From: Lasioglossum baleicum
Lineage: Eukaryota > Arthropoda > Insecta > Hymenoptera > Halictidae
Length of the DNA: 64,000 nucleotides
Assembly: GCF_051020765.1 (NCBI RefSeq)
Contig: NC_134935.1
Span: 16,183,579 to 16,247,578, forward strand
Direction: 5' to 3'
The notes below the pieces were generated by a model that did no database searches, was not told where the DNA came from, and saw only the letters and a list, made by a program, of their open reading frames with translations. Made by a program: the position numbers and the translations under genes. This document shows positions 24,229 to 39,200 of this stretch, piece after piece; position 1 is the stretch's first letter, and each line of letters begins with the position of its first letter.

Positions 24229-27200
24229 CACACTTTCTTTCTCTCTCTCTCTCTCTCATTCATTCTGATTTTCTCTCTCATTCACTCTCTTTCTGCGAGA
24301 AACGAATGAAAACTGTAAGCCGAACGCTGAGTGAACCAATATAGACGGAAGCGGAAGTGAGTTGCGATTGCGGCGTGCTCGAGACGTCGCAACCCGAGAA
24401 ATCGTGGACCGAACCAAAAATAAATCGGAAAAGTGTGAATCGTAAATTGTACATCGATGTCCAAGAGATCGACACACGATGCCCGTGTCTCACGGTTCCC
24501 GAGTGGAAGAGTTTACCCAACAAGGCCGATTCACACGTTCCCCACGTGAACATTGACGCTGGAACACGGCGGACCGACTAAACGTATACACACGCTGTTC
24601 GACCAACGTTTGGAGTAGAACGAATATCTCCGAGACGAGACGAGACGATCCTGTTTGCGATCCAGAGAGAAGATTTCACGAATCGATCGTGTTTGCCAGG
24701 CTGCGTTGTTGCGAATCGGATGAACGAATTAGGGCTGGGTCACACGGGTGGGGAGGGAACGAAACGAAACGAAACAGAACAGAGAAGAAGATGTAGACGA
24801 CGACAACGATTTCGTGGTTCGGGGACGGAGTGGAGAGAGGTTTGCGAGCTCGCGAGACCGACGAGAGACCGAACGAGAGAAAAGAGAACGACTGATGCGA
24901 GAGATTCGGTTAGCACACCCGGAACACCTGTGAATCTTCGATGCTATGTTTCCATCTACAATACACGCGTATATTGTACATATATATATATACAATACAT
25001 ACATATATATATATGTACAATATAATATATACACCTATGTATCTACGTACAGAACACATCTCGCGGGTGGTTCACTGGTGTATCGCTGATATACTCTAGA
25101 CTGGCTTTCACGGCTACGGGATTGGTTGGTGCTGGGATTGGTCATTAAAACAAAAGCAGAAAAAAAAATAAATACAAATTAGATGCGATAAAGATGTATT
25201 GAGAACATATGCAAAAACGGTAATCAAAGTGTATAAGTTACAAAAAGACATTTCCTTACTAATGGTTGCCTGCATGTGCACATATACTTAAGATCTGACT
25301 AACCGAAAGTGTTTGGCCAATGTGTTTTCTCCAGGAGGGATTACGTACGTATCTGGTCAGCCGCATAGCCTCAGCAAAGCAAACGGCCACGGAAAAGTAT
25401 GTGTACACTGCAAGCAGCGCGGAATGGTCACATCACGTGGAAAGCTCAGGCAGACGCGCTTCAAATGTTGGCCCTGCAATGCCTGTTTGTGCCGCTGGCC
25501 ATGTTTCGTCGATTTCCATAAAATGCGCGCCATACCGCACATCCCGCCCCCATAGCACCAACTCGCCCCCTCCGGCCGCGTCGAGTTAATATCGTTACTC
25601 AACTAATTACGATCGGTGTCCTCCGTGCTTATGTTCGAGTATCGTTATTATTCTTCTTCTTCTTCGTCTTCTTCTTCTTCTTCCTTCGATCCTTTCGTTC
25701 TTTCGCTCTTTCACCCCGGCGATACGCGAATTCAGGAAACTATAATAGGAGAGAAAGAGAGAGAAAGAGAGAGAGAGAGAGTGAGTAAGAGGAGGCGGAG
25801 GAGGGGGACGTTGGCTGGGACTGGGACTGGTACCCTGGGACTAGGACTGGAGATCGAGGATGGGAGGGGAAATGTTTGGTGCCTTCTCGTTGCGATCGAT
25901 ACGGAAAACGATGACGTTCTTTTTTCGCTCGCGGCCGAGAAACGGACCGTTTGCCTCGCCCGTGGCCGCGCGTTGCCGTGGAAATGCGAGGTTCGAACGG
26001 GGGGGGGCGGTCCTCTGCCGGTGATCGTTCTCGCGTGCGTCGCGTGCCTCGCGATTCCTCCGTCGAAAACGAGACTCCCTTTGAAATTCGGAGCACCGGA
26101 GGTTTCGAGGATCCATCTCGGACATTCTCGGATTCGTATCGTTCGCTTATCTCATAACGTTTATTTATAACTCGCGTGTTATTGTAAATTATCGGTTAGA
26201 CTAGTATTCGCAGGAACAACGACGACGACGACGACGACGATGACGCTCTCCTCGGCAACCGTTTTTGTACACTTCAGCGTTAGCGATAGGATTACCTTTA
26301 GGTTGACACGTAGGTCGTATTAATTTATCTTTGACTGTATACATAAGACTGCGACGAGGTGAACTCGTTGACCGGATAACTCTTTGTTTTAATGATAATC
26401 TCTAGGATCGCGTACTCGTCCGGTTTTTTCTTGTTGTATTCTCGTTGCGTCCAACGAAAAAGGAAAATGGACGGGTACCGTACGCGCGGCGGTATCTCCG
26501 CGAGAGTCGACGCGTTCTTTGTCGTTGCCGTTCCAACGTTACGAAGATCTCTTAGAAGTAAGTTCGCGCGCTACGTCTCGTCGAGTCGAGTAACGAATGC
26601 TCTCTCTCTTGGGAGCACTCACAGACTGACATAGTTGATCTGCGGATCCGGTAGTACTCGGAAGGTTGCCCGGCGCTCGAACCTTCTCTGTAGCGTAGCT
26701 CTTCGGGGAGACCCAGAATTCGAACGATATATATATGCCGTCCAGTCCGTTCTCTGTCTTTTCCTTTGCCGAATATATATATATTTATATATACCTTTTC
26801 TCCGTCGACATCGTCGATCGAACGCAGCGTAAAACGTTGTAACGGGACGCCGCGCAATTCGACGGCAAATGGTCTCGCGGCAGGCAATTTTTGTGAAATA
26901 CGTGAGAAGATGCATAGACAGATCTGTAATAAAAAAGGAACCGAATCAGTTGTAATCGACGAGAGCTTACCCTTTTCCCGAAACCTATGTTGCGACTCGG
27001 TCGGCATCAAGAAGGATAGCCGATAGTGGACGCAGAGTCGCCAGATCAGGGGCGGGAGCACGAATTGAAGGGAATGTCTCACCCTCTCTCTGCCGGTTAG
27101 CGTCGTCACGTGACCTGGCCGCGGGGGCATAACGTCGTAGAAGGGGAATGTAGAGTGGGCACACAAGCCTCGATCTGGCGACTCTGTGTGGACGACGGAC

Positions 27201-30200
27201 GGCGGGTAGCGATCGGCAAATGGCGGACGATGGAGGCTTCGAGGCGTTCTTGTCACTTCCGACGTGTATCTCGGCAGCCTGGGAACTTGGCGAGCTTCAA
27301 TCTATTTTTTTTTTTCGGTGGTGTATCCATTCGGTAGATTTGATGCCCTCTGTCTCTCTGTTTGGTCTGATCGGACTTATTCTATTCAGCTTGCGCTTTC
27401 TACGCACGGCAAGGGAACCAGACTACGCCAAAATCCGTGGAAATCCACGATCAAACGACTCGATCGATATCACCGCGTCACAGAGTATGTAGTATTCACT
27501 GCCAGTCGACGGTCGGTCACGTCTTCTCGAATGCACCGCTTTGCATCGGCATTATCATTTTCGCAAGATTTTGTAACCTTGGCTAGGATCGAATCGAAAT
27601 TCTTTCGGATATATTCCGACGCTTCTGGCAGATCGTAAATCGAACACAGCATACTAGTATTCGAGACTATGGGGACCGCGGTACACAGGCTTTCCACTCG
27701 AAATTAACTCTTTGTACACGGACCGAATTCACCGTTTTACAGATTGGATTCATCCTTGCACAGACCAAATTAACACTTGCGAATTCATCTTGTGGGTGGC
27801 TCGAGAATGAAACAATACTTTGCACCCAAAAGGCAAACCCTTCACGGTTTCTTCAAGTATTTTGCGAACTTCTTTAGGAGACTACTACATGAATTGAATG
27901 TACATAATCTGGAGAAAATGTGTAGTAGCCTCTACAATATGTATACACTTCACTATTTTTACCATCATATTTTCCAAAGATTTTGTATTCCACATCTGGT
28001 TCGTGGTTACACGCGATGAAACGCATTAAATTTCGAGAGGATGGATTATGATTGGTAAAAAGGTGGCAAATTTCGACTACAAAACCTGTAAGTCAAATAA
28101 AAGTTGTCGAAGAGTTCGTGCGAAATGCTTGCGACCGGTACCGCGTAGTTCGTGCGTTTGTGTCCAGTCCTCCCGTTTCGTAGAGTTAGGTATAGCTAGA
28201 GGTACAGGTATACATGTACAGGTATAGGTGACGGTAAAGGTGCGCGACAGAGAGTGGTTAACGCCAGAGGTGATCTTGTGTGTTTGTTATGTTTATTTGT
28301 AGAATATACCAGAGCAGGAGATACCGCTGGGGGCGGGGGTGGTAGCGGCGGTCCTGGAACCGCGGACCTCGTCTCGGACGATGACTACGGTCAGTCCACG
28401 GACACTGAATTGTTGTTTCGCTGTAGAATTTGTTGGAAGGGTTTCAAGCATCCGATGTCGTTGACACTGCACAAGGATTTGCACACGGGGCAAACGAGGT
28501 GTCCGATTTGCCAGCGCATCTTCAGTCGAAGTTACGACATGAAAGCGCATTTGCTGCGGATCCACAAGTGCACGTTCAGTGTCGACGCTAAATTGAACTT
28601 TCGCAACTGATATTATCGTCCCGTTCGATCGTTTTAACGCGCGGGAATTTTCGTTCGAACGGCGAGAACGGATCGGTACCGATCGACGAGAGAGCAAAAA
28701 AGAACCTTGTGCGATCCATTAATCGATATACAACGATATGTGATATCGTTTTTGCGTCGCTTGCCAATCCCGCCGTCGTCGTTCGTCCACAACTTTCTTT
28801 TTCCCACCTGCTCTTATTCGTACTATCTTTTTTATATTTCTTTTTTACTTAGTTTTACACGCTCTTAGCGCATTCACGTCCTACACGATTAAGCCTGTGA
28901 ACCAGTCCGAGAGGTTCCCGCGATAAAAGTCGACCGAAATACTCGCCGAACGTGTTTGCCGCTCGATCAGATCGAGGCAAGCGTCGCTTCTGTACGCGTT
29001 CGACAGACTGATATGCCAGAAGACTCGTAAGGTGCCATCGACGAAAGATGACGCGAAAATACGTAAAGTTCCTCAGAAAGACGCGTAGAAAGTACGTAGA
29101 AATTAATCGAGACTCGAGGAGTTTGAAATCGTTTTACCCCCGCTGCCGCACCGTGGCCTTATCGAATAAGGTTTCTTCTTCTTTACGTTTTACTACGTTC
29201 GAGTAGATCGGCGCGATCACGCTCACTTCATTCCGTAAACCTTAAACAGTATAATATGCGTTGCGTACCTCCGTTCGTATTTTTTATGTTTACGCGTCAA
29301 CGCGTTCCACCTATTTATAACTCAAGTTTCATATTATTACAGGATGTTTGTATACGATTTTGCTAGACGGGACGAAACAGTCTCGAGGGAGATATACGTT
29401 GATATTTGAGAATTATTGTTAGGAAGTTTCAATAAAACTCTCCGAACAAATATATATATTTATGTATATATATACATAATACGATGTACATACGTATATG
29501 TATATGCATCCTTTTGTTTCACTCGCTTCACGCTTCCAAATCCGAGGTTTTTCAGCCGACGCGAACGCGTTTCTCGTTTCTTCGGTTTGATCGGCTTCGT
29601 CGAACTCGCGATCCGTTCCATGCGTATTGTGGTGAGATGACAAGACTCTCTCTCTGCCAGTACTGGACCAAACGCGTCACGTGACCAAGCCGCGGCGGGG
29701 GGAATAGCGTCGTAGAGTGGGAACGCAAGTCTTGTTCCGGGGACCTTCTTGCAGTGTCGCCAGAATCGACCAAAACTTCCCTTCCATTATCCCATTCCAG
29801 CACCATGAGCATACTCCAACATCCTCCACTAAGACCGTAAATTGGTCACGGTATTAATCTGGTTATCAGAGAGGGGGCAAACTGTATTCCCCTCGATTTC
29901 CTCGATCTGGCGACACTGCCTTCTTGTCACCTCACCACAGTAGGACTGTCATGTCGTTCGCGGTGGCTGCACGCGTTCAATTCTTAGGGTGGATTTATAG
30001 TGGAGCAGCGAGATGACCTGTGCGGTGAAAAAACAAAGAAAATACATATGTACTTTTTCATTAGTATGTGTCGAAATGTTGTCACGAATGTTGGTTTCTT
30101 TTCACCGCGCCGCGGTGAATCCACCCTTATCCGTCCTTTCCGTCGATCTCGCGCATTCTTCCTTTTACATTGTCGGTTTTACGCGTTCGTTTTTTACGCC

Positions 30201-33200
30201 ATTTGGTAGACCGCGTGACAGAGGAAAAAAATTTCGTTGCGATCTCAATTTTTATGAATTAGTCTAAAGAACCGTAGGGATCCGTATAGTCCAGTCGTTT
30301 GCGAACAACACGAATAACTTGACGACTGAATGCAAACTAGTTTCATCAGTTAGTCACGAACACGGGAGACGAAATGATTGGGAAAACCGGGGGTGGGGAG
30401 GGGGCGAATGAAAGACAAGCCGGACGACACGCGACCGAAAAGACGTTTCGCAGCGCCGAGAAAAAGCTCGCACCATTCCGAACTTCTAAAGCTTTTCGAG
30501 CGTTTTGATTAGTTTCTCTCTCTTTCTCTATCTCTCGTTCTATCTTTCCCTCTTTCTCTCTCTCTCTATTTCTTGATAAACCGACCATTCCTGTCCGAAG
30601 CCCGACCGATCCATCGTAGAACAAACGGGACGGACAAAAAGCGAACGAAAATGCAATAAAAAAAAAGCTAAACGAAAAGACAAGCAACGAGTACTGGCGA
30701 CGGGAAGCAAAGTCTCGTGCTCTCGAGGTTCGAAGCATACCGAACAACCCCGCCGAACCTATATCCCATAAGTATGAGGCTGTCTGTGTGTATGGGAACA
30801 CTTTGGATTGTGTGCGCAGAACCAAAGCACGATACCACGCCTATTGGGAATCATCATCGTCCTCGTCATCAACATCATCGACAGCATCCTCGCGAGGAAC
30901 TGCAGCAAGATTACCCGCAACAACAACAACAACAACAACAACAGCCACAACAACCACCGCACGAACAGCTACAGCGAGAACTGTCGTTCCTGTCGGAACA
31001 GCAACAGCAACAACAACCACAACAACAGCAACAACAGACGAGTATCGGGTTCGAAAGGATAAGGCGCAGGTCTAAGCCACTGCACGACGAGAGAGGTCGG
31101 TGGGTGTGCGACGTCTGCGGTCGCACTTACAGTCGAGGCGATTCCTTGGCTCACCACCGTAGCATACACAGGGGAGACACAGTGTGCCCGATCTGCCAAG
31201 TCGTCTTCACCCGAAAGTACACGATGCGGTGTCACATGTTGAACGTACACGGCGTCAAATAGCACGAGACTGACCGGAATCGCGACAACGCCTCGCGATC
31301 CTAGGATAGATTTTCTATTTTCTATTTTCGCCCGGCGAGGGCCAAAAGGAGCGCGTCTTTCACTTCGTCCTTCCCGTTGCTTTCCATTCTACGAGCGGCT
31401 ATCGAAAAGAAACCGGACCGAATGTTCCCCGCCCCGCCGAAACACGAAAATCGAAAGTAATCTCCTGGCATCGACACAACGGTCTCGATACACAGCTGCT
31501 CAAATTTCGGAAGCGACGAATCCGGTCAGGACGCCGATCAGATTTTTCCGTAAATTCGGTCGGGTTTCTTTTCGACCGCGCTTCGTCCCGAAGGGGCGAG
31601 AGTTCCTTCTCGGATAGACTGATTTCCTCGTGATTTCGACAACGCGGTTGCGAGTACCGCGGAGCTAGTTTTGCGCGCACAAATGCTCCACGAAGAGCGT
31701 TCTCCGTGCTCCCCAGGGCTGCTCGCCGCTGCCGTCTTCGCTCTTCACGATCGAAATGACGCGACGTTGGTGCCGAACAGGATAGGAGAAAGTAGGAGAG
31801 GAGAGGGAGGCTACGAGAATGCGTACACCGTAGACAGCGTACAATTTGTTGCGAACACAACGGATCGCCCGAGATCTTCCTTTGTATTTACGAACATTGA
31901 GAAATAAACAGCACGTAGAAAATGGCTTGTATTTTTTGATGCTGCGCGGGACGGAACGGATCGCGGATGATCGTTCGCGACCGATGATTCACATATTCCG
32001 TATCACGCACCAGCCACGCTCGCGTAGGACGCGATTGAGCATCGGCTTGAGAAGGAGTACATGATTGTCGGTTCACTTGCGCACGAGAAGCGCGGGAACG
32101 TCCGCGGGTGTTTTCGCTGTGCCTGATCGCCGATCGATGTTGATATAGTTGATCGCGCTCTCCGAACGCGCGCGCGTGCGCGCCGTCGTACGATCGCCGT
32201 AATCACCAAACAAAAAAAAAAAACAAATGCTTGATGTGTGACTTTTCAATTTGCATTCACGATCTAACTGCAACCGATCGACGCCGCACACTTCTCCAAA
32301 TAGGACTGTACAATACGTATTCTTCTGCATGAATATTGAACATTGAATATTCTTTTGTTCGTACACACGTTGTTTCTTTTTTTTTACTTTTGTTGTCGTT
32401 GACATTTCTTTTATTTTGATTATATCTCTCCCCCGTACCTCCACAGAACACCCCGTACACAGTAGCATGACAATCGCTCCAACCAGTTTTTTACGATTGC
32501 GTGTTTTATATCGCATCGTGATTGCTCTTCCTTGTATACGACTGATCGTGTGTGCTGCCTTTTTTTATCTTGCCGTTCATCTCCTGGTACCGTTGATGGA
32601 TCGAAGGAGACGTAGTAGTGAGCGAGTGAGAGTGCAATGTAGATAGGGAACACGACGCGTCCGTTGGAAAACGAGAGAAACCGAGAATAAGAGAACGAAT
32701 TAACGAGGAAACCGAGATGACGATGATTAGAGACCAGATTAGAGAACAAAATATAAAACGGAAATATGTACCTATCGAACGAAACGGATAAAAGGGAATA
32801 GGTGCGTGCGCGACGTTGCCGGAACTCGTTACTCGATCGATGTAGCTTGTGGTGTTGTTCAATGGTCGATTTCTTCGTTCCTCGACGAAAGACAAACACT
32901 AGGCACCGTACACGACCACGATCTGACGGAACGCGACGAAAATTGCTAAACACTACTAAACAGAGAGACGATTACAGAAAATAGACAATACACAGACGAC
33001 AGATCACTGATTACGGACGCGAATACGACAGAATACCACACGACGCGACACGATAGGGATACAGACACACCGATGATCGGGCATCGGGCGCACGCACTAC
33101 CACATGAACGTGTTTATATCTGATTTAGATTCTCGTACGGTGGTCATCGAACAGCCGTCGCATTCGTGCAAACTCTGCGGTAAAACGTTTTGGAATCGGG

Positions 33201-36200
33201 ACTCGATGTACAAACACATGAACATGCACAAGGGAACGACACAGTGTCCGGTGTGTCACAAGGTGCTGAGCCGCACCACCCACATGAAGAGACACTTAAA
33301 AAATCGGCACGGCTGGCTGGGGATGGGGACGACAGCAGCAGCCGCAGCCGCAGTCGCGAACGCCGCAGCCGTAGCCGCAGCCGCAGCCACCGTAGGAGGG
33401 AACGCCTCCGGGTCGGCCGCGAGTTCCGCGACCGCAACAGCGAGCGCGGCTACCACCGCCGTCGTGACTAGCAACGCAACAGCCGCGAGCGTCGTGCCCG
33501 GCTGTCCGGTCGACGCATCCGCCGCGACGCCCGCTCCGCATCCACCGACCCCAATTTCCGTCTCTTCCGCGGCCATCGCCCGACAAAACGCCGGAAGTCC
33601 CACCGACGGCCTCGAATCCAGCGCCACCTACACCACCATACGCATTAGGGAGAGCAGCGTCGAACGAATCACCTCTAGTCCTATTCCTTAGTGCGAATTT
33701 TCTCCCTAAGCCGGCCACGACAAACCACAGAAAACTACAACTCTGACAACTACAACTACTATCACCACCACCACCACCTACATCACCACGTAGAGACACC
33801 CGTCGACGTTACAGAGAGAGGATAGTCGAGAGATATATAGCCGCCCACCCTGTTTAGAGTCTTCTTCCAGAGACCGATGTGCGTCCGTTCTAACGATCAT
33901 TCCTCGTAACTCGTCGGACCAACGTTCAAATTGACGAACGTGGGTTTCAACGGAACTACCAGCATCGGAGAACCATCCGACGTGTTACGAGGAATCGGAT
34001 CTAGCACGGACGACCATCGCTTTCTCGACGATCCGAACCTCGAGTATATTCGTCGCTGTCGGCGATACAAACGATTCTTCGAACCGGAGAACGTTCGTGT
34101 CGTTGCCAGCGAAAGGATTTGATTCGTCCTTTAATTCGAGCAGCACGGCCCCCCCTCGTGTCTGCTTCTCATTTTCTCCGTCGTTTCCGGAACGAATTTT
34201 AGATTTTAGTCTTTGTTTTAGACCGCCGCGTATCTTGTCATCGTGTAGATTATTTATTAGTTACGGAGTCCGACTCGCGTTCGCCCAGCGAACAATTTTC
34301 CGATAAGATAATCGGACGTACCGGTTCACGATTGTGTTCGCGCGACTCAAAAATAATCGGATTTTCGTTCGCGTCTCGCGGGAAATCGAAAGTCGTTGCA
34401 ACCGCCGCGCACGGCGTTCATCGTGTACCTACAATCTATTCCACTCTAGTCGTCGACGGGAAACCTATTTAAAAAAAAAAAAAGATGCCTGTCTTACACT
34501 GTACGTACGCCCTAGTCATTTGCGGGTACGCGCGCGCGCGCGTGTCGCACCTACCTTTATGTATATGTGTATATGCATGTAAGAAAAGAGAAAGACGAAG
34601 AGGAGAACGAAGAGTAACCGAAGAGAAACAGGAGGGAAAACTGGGAGAAGGAGACGAAGGAGGAAGACGAAGATTAAAGAGTTGACGGGAATGAGAAGAG
34701 ATCGTGTGCCCGCGGCCAACCGCGGAACTCCTAAGTAAACGATTTTGTAACCAAAGACGTACACAGGCGGGAAGAAAAAAAAAAGCAAATTATTTTATCT
34801 AGTCAAATGAGTTCGGTACTTAATAGCGTTAAGGAGGAATGTGCATCTTTCTTCGTGCGATCGATCGAACGACCGCGAAACGATTGGGCGAGACGCGCAA
34901 CCGAACAGTAATTCGTTTAATTGGTTTCGAGGCTCCGATCGCTTCGATTTCGATCTCGATCTGTTCCTAAGGCGATTCCGTGGGGAACCCACGATCGCGA
35001 AACCCTTCGGGATCGCACGTCAGCCTTCTCCGTGGTTCGTTTTTTTTCGGCGAGCACACAGCGTCGCCGAAAAGAGCCGTAGGTAGATTCGTTACCAAAG
35101 CATCGAACGTCTCGACGGAGCCGAAACTGAGCCCCGCTGTTCGAAACAGCGCGATCGCTTTAGCACTATTTTTCTACGCGCGGCGGTACCGAGAGAGACG
35201 ATAACGTTTCGTTTTTCTTTTAATCGTATGTACAATCTAGTACCAAAGATCGTGCCATTTTCCCTGATCTATTGTTTGACGGTGAGCACGTGTCGCACTT
35301 GCTCGCTCGTGTATCGAACATACTCGTATATTTTAATTTTAAGCTCGGAAATTCGCCAAATTTTCCGTACTCGCGGTCCTAACCGCGTATACGTATAGAT
35401 GTATATTTCTATAATACCCCGGTGACCGTATCCGTACCGCACGGACACGTATACGCGTCACGTATATGTATATCTCTACACAGAATTTTATTTTCGTTTA
35501 TATGTTTATCGCGTCGTCGACGCGAATGTTATAACACCTTCGCTCTATATTATTTTTATGTTGCCTGTCTTCTCGTTTAATTTTTTGTTGTGCTTTATTG
35601 TTTGTTCTTTTCCTTTCTCACGTTCATTTTCACTTTCTTTTTCGTTGGAATTTCGTTTACGTTTCGGCCTGACGCCATTAGAACTGAATTTTAATCCAAA
35701 GAACCTTGCCCCTGGCACGCGGCGAGCCAGCCATCCTCGCTCGAGGGGTTTTCCTAGTAGCTCGCGCGTCACGTTTTTTCTTGAAATTTGTCAGTGACTT
35801 ATCGATTTCGTCGGGATCAAAATACCTTTCTTGTCAGAATTTGAAATCTCTCTGATGTCTGTTTACGCGCGGAATCATGTTTACGCCGTTTAGCAACTCT
35901 CTTCCGAGAGTCATCCGTCGATTGGAAGCAATTCGGACACGTGCAATTCTTCGTTCAACGTGAAATCTCACGGTTCCACATTAAAACTCCGGAAATGGAT
36001 TTTTAAGATACGAAACCGCGAGGAAAGTGCGAAGAAAAAAATTTTGTTTTTTGTGTTGAACACACTGGGAATACCCTTTCAATTTATTTTTATTTCCTTT
36101 TTCCTATTGTGCAATTACAAAGAGGCTATTGCTGGATCGACAATGGAAACGATGCATCCACGATGCGATCTCTTATTCGCGTTTCCTTTTCGTATGCAAT

Positions 36201-39200
36201 CTTTGCTGTATGCCAAAGCCACGAAACGTTGCGAATCGAGCGCAACGAGTCGGAAAACTATACCGCGTATATTCTGTATATAGTATACGATTATATACAT
36301 AAAAGTACTGTGGGATATCGCGCCAGACCAAATACGTACGGAGATTAGATAAAAAGTCGGAGAGTTCGAGGTCGCAACCTCTTTTTTTTTCGAAAATCCT
36401 ACAGTACCTATTATAGAGAACGCGACAGCTTGATCGCGACGTGACCAAGTACAAATCGAAGCTAGTTTGCAGACGCGAGATTGGGACAACTCGGCGATCG
36501 ATCGTTGATCGTCGTTTTGTTCTCGTGTAGTATCTATACCAGGCTTGGGCAATCAGTGCGCCTCCGAACTCCCACTATCGCGCTCCGGTGGCCTGTTGGG
36601 AGTAGCCTATCCTACGTCATCGACTCTCGGAGCACCAGTTGCCCAGGCCTGATCTATACAATAATCGGTGGGAAGTCGCAAGTCGCTAGTCGCGCGCGCG
36701 TTATTCAATTTCAGTTTTGAATAGGAATCGAATCGTGACCGGCGGCGGTGACTCCATTTATCGCTCGAGTTGCCCGAACAGTCCGAATTGAACGATTCGT
36801 TCTAGAGGCTTTTAACGAAATAGCAAATCTTCCTCCAAGCAAGGATCAATAGTGCTTGCGTTTACATTTTGCGATCGCATGCGATACGTTTCGTGCTTGT
36901 TCTACTTTGCGTCGCACAACTTGCACGTTTACAATTTTATTATATAATTTCGACGTATTTTATCGGAATTAGCAACACTTCGCTAGTGGCACGAATCGAT
37001 GTTTAGCGCGATACACGCGGACACACACGAACACACACAGAATCGATCCACCCACCTACCAACCCAAACACAGACACGTACTAATACGAATATATTTCTT
37101 TGTACGTTGATTACTCTACTTCTTTTTTCTATTTATGTTAGCTTACGTTAAGATGTAAGTTGAGTTCTGCGAAGAACCGGGAATACCATAGAGAGATGCA
37201 TACACGCGTTTATTTACACACACGTACATGGTAGACACGTATATTTAATTTAAAGGAAACGAATGTGCACATTCCTCAGAAGCCATAATACAAATAAGTA
37301 CAAGATTGCCAATTATTACCTTAGACGAATTGATATTTCTTTCTCTGATTATTTATAAAAATAAGAAACATCTATATAAATATATATATATATAAATATA
37401 TATATATACATAAATCTATAAATATATATATATATATGTGTGTATATATAGAAAGAAAGTATATATATATATACATATATATACACGTAAAAATATTATA
37501 ATATATCATTACGTAATCCTATGTTTGGCTTATGCGAGTTAACGATGTAAGTGGAACAAAAAAATTTATGTGTGAATAAAGTTTAAACATGTGAATTGAA
37601 CCGAGTCATTTTTCTTGAATACAAAATATAATATAATATATATATATATCTCGTGGTATCTTGTCAAAATTTTCATACGATCACGCTGTGTAAAAATGTT
37701 GTAAAAATCGGTCGTGCGCATCGTTAAACGAAATGTCGGTGAAGTAAGTATGCGACCGATCGAACGAGACTCGAGATCGTTACGAGAAACGCAAATCGCG
37801 ATGGCGAGGATGCGACAAACACAGAGAGAAAAATTAGCGGATCGGCGTCTGCGAGCAAACGCGCGATTTATCGATCGACGGACAACGGAGCGCGGGGGAA
37901 AAAAAAAAGAAACAAATGATCGAGCCTTTTCGCCGCGGAACATTGTCCCCGTGAGACCTGATTTCACGGCGTCATGGATTACGGGAGCCCGGTGTGTGGT
38001 GGTTTTGTTTGAAAGACGGTGTTGTCGCACGGTGTAATTGGGTTTCACCTCCAGCAATCCCTATCGCGTGTCGCGTAAATCAAACTACGCTTGGAAATCT
38101 TCACGCTTCTCACTGCCACGTCTCTCTATTTTTCTGTTCGATGTTGGCACACTAATAGCAATCGAGACGCATCGCCGTCTGAACACGGTTGATGCTATAG
38201 CTGTCGCGATAGAACCAGAAATCCGAAGAACTCGTTGGAACGCTGACGCCGTTCGATACGAACGGCACACCCATTTCGCGTTCCGATAATCGCTCGGCGA
38301 AGCGATACTCTCCACGTTCAACTTTCAGAATTTCTTGCCCTTCGATCTGGGAAGCTACGCGAAACTTTCTTACAAAATTCCTTGGACTTCAGACGGTTCT
38401 ATGTCGAACGAGACGAGACAGTGCTGTGCCAGTCTACTAACTCTACGTTTACTGCCTCGTCTCGCTCGACAAGGTATAAAAACGAAATTACATGTTTTAC
38501 GCGTGAACGATACTACCCCGGACGGTCCTAGCTAACTCGAAATAGTCTCGAGAGCGCGAGAAAAATTCGCGTAGTCTTCACGATCGAAGCAGGACCTGCA
38601 AATCGCCTGCCGATTATCGGAACGCAAGGAAAATTTTGTTGGACGGAGTGCGATCGTCGGTCGATCCCGAATCAACCGAGGATCCACGATCACAATCGAT
38701 GGTGGCGAGACAACAGGCGCGGTAACAGGTACGCTTTTCCCTGGTTAGCGTCGCACGATTGCGGGGGATAGAAACAAAGAAACAAGCAAGCGAGCAAGCA
38801 TTAAAAGCAATGAAGCAAACGCTAGCGAGTAAAGAAAGAAGGAAAGAAACGAACAAGTTTTCCGGATCGGCCGAGGATCGGGGGTGGTCGCCAACTAAGT
38901 AAGAGACGAAGAGGATCGGCTGTATTGGACAGGGGTGGATGGGGATAGAAGTGCGACGCAAACGAGGGAAAATAGTATCAGCCAGCACAGGTAGAGCCTA
39001 CGAGTATATCTAGTCTGTGTTACACGTGTTACTGTCCCCCATTGTCTGACTGATTGATCAAATGTAATTGATTAGAAACCAAGGAATGAGGAATCGGCGG
39101 GTGACGTGGCTGTTAATGTGTTGCAGGGGGGGTGGGACGCAATCGGAAGCATGTTGGCGATACAACTGGTCAAGTGGTGATGCAGGGTCCAGGGCGTTTT

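Larger units (their letters stand above)
28611..30819 (+). other. 3' UTR / intron DNA after alternative exon 2
   Basis: Carries a candidate polyadenylation signal (AATAAA at 29431-29436), two neighbouring MITEs (29752-29918 and 29987-30126), and CT-rich tracts at 30515-30570. No further coding exon was recognised. Confidence 0.5.

Noticed and set aside
24014..24309. Glu/Arg-rich and Leu/Ser/Phe-rich ORFs
   Set aside because: Translation of CT/GA microsatellite tracts.
33144..33799. Overlapping ORFs in other frames and on the minus strand of alternative exon 4 (Arg/Ser-rich, Cys/Gly-rich, Ala-rich)
   Set aside because: They are shadows of the GC-rich repetitive codons of the real zinc-finger/Ala-rich exon.
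38318..38540. Possible extra phase 1 terminal exon after CAACTTTCAG near 38328
   Set aside because: The acceptor and phase would fit and the frame stays open about 65 codons, but it has no zinc-finger or other domain. Insufficient support.
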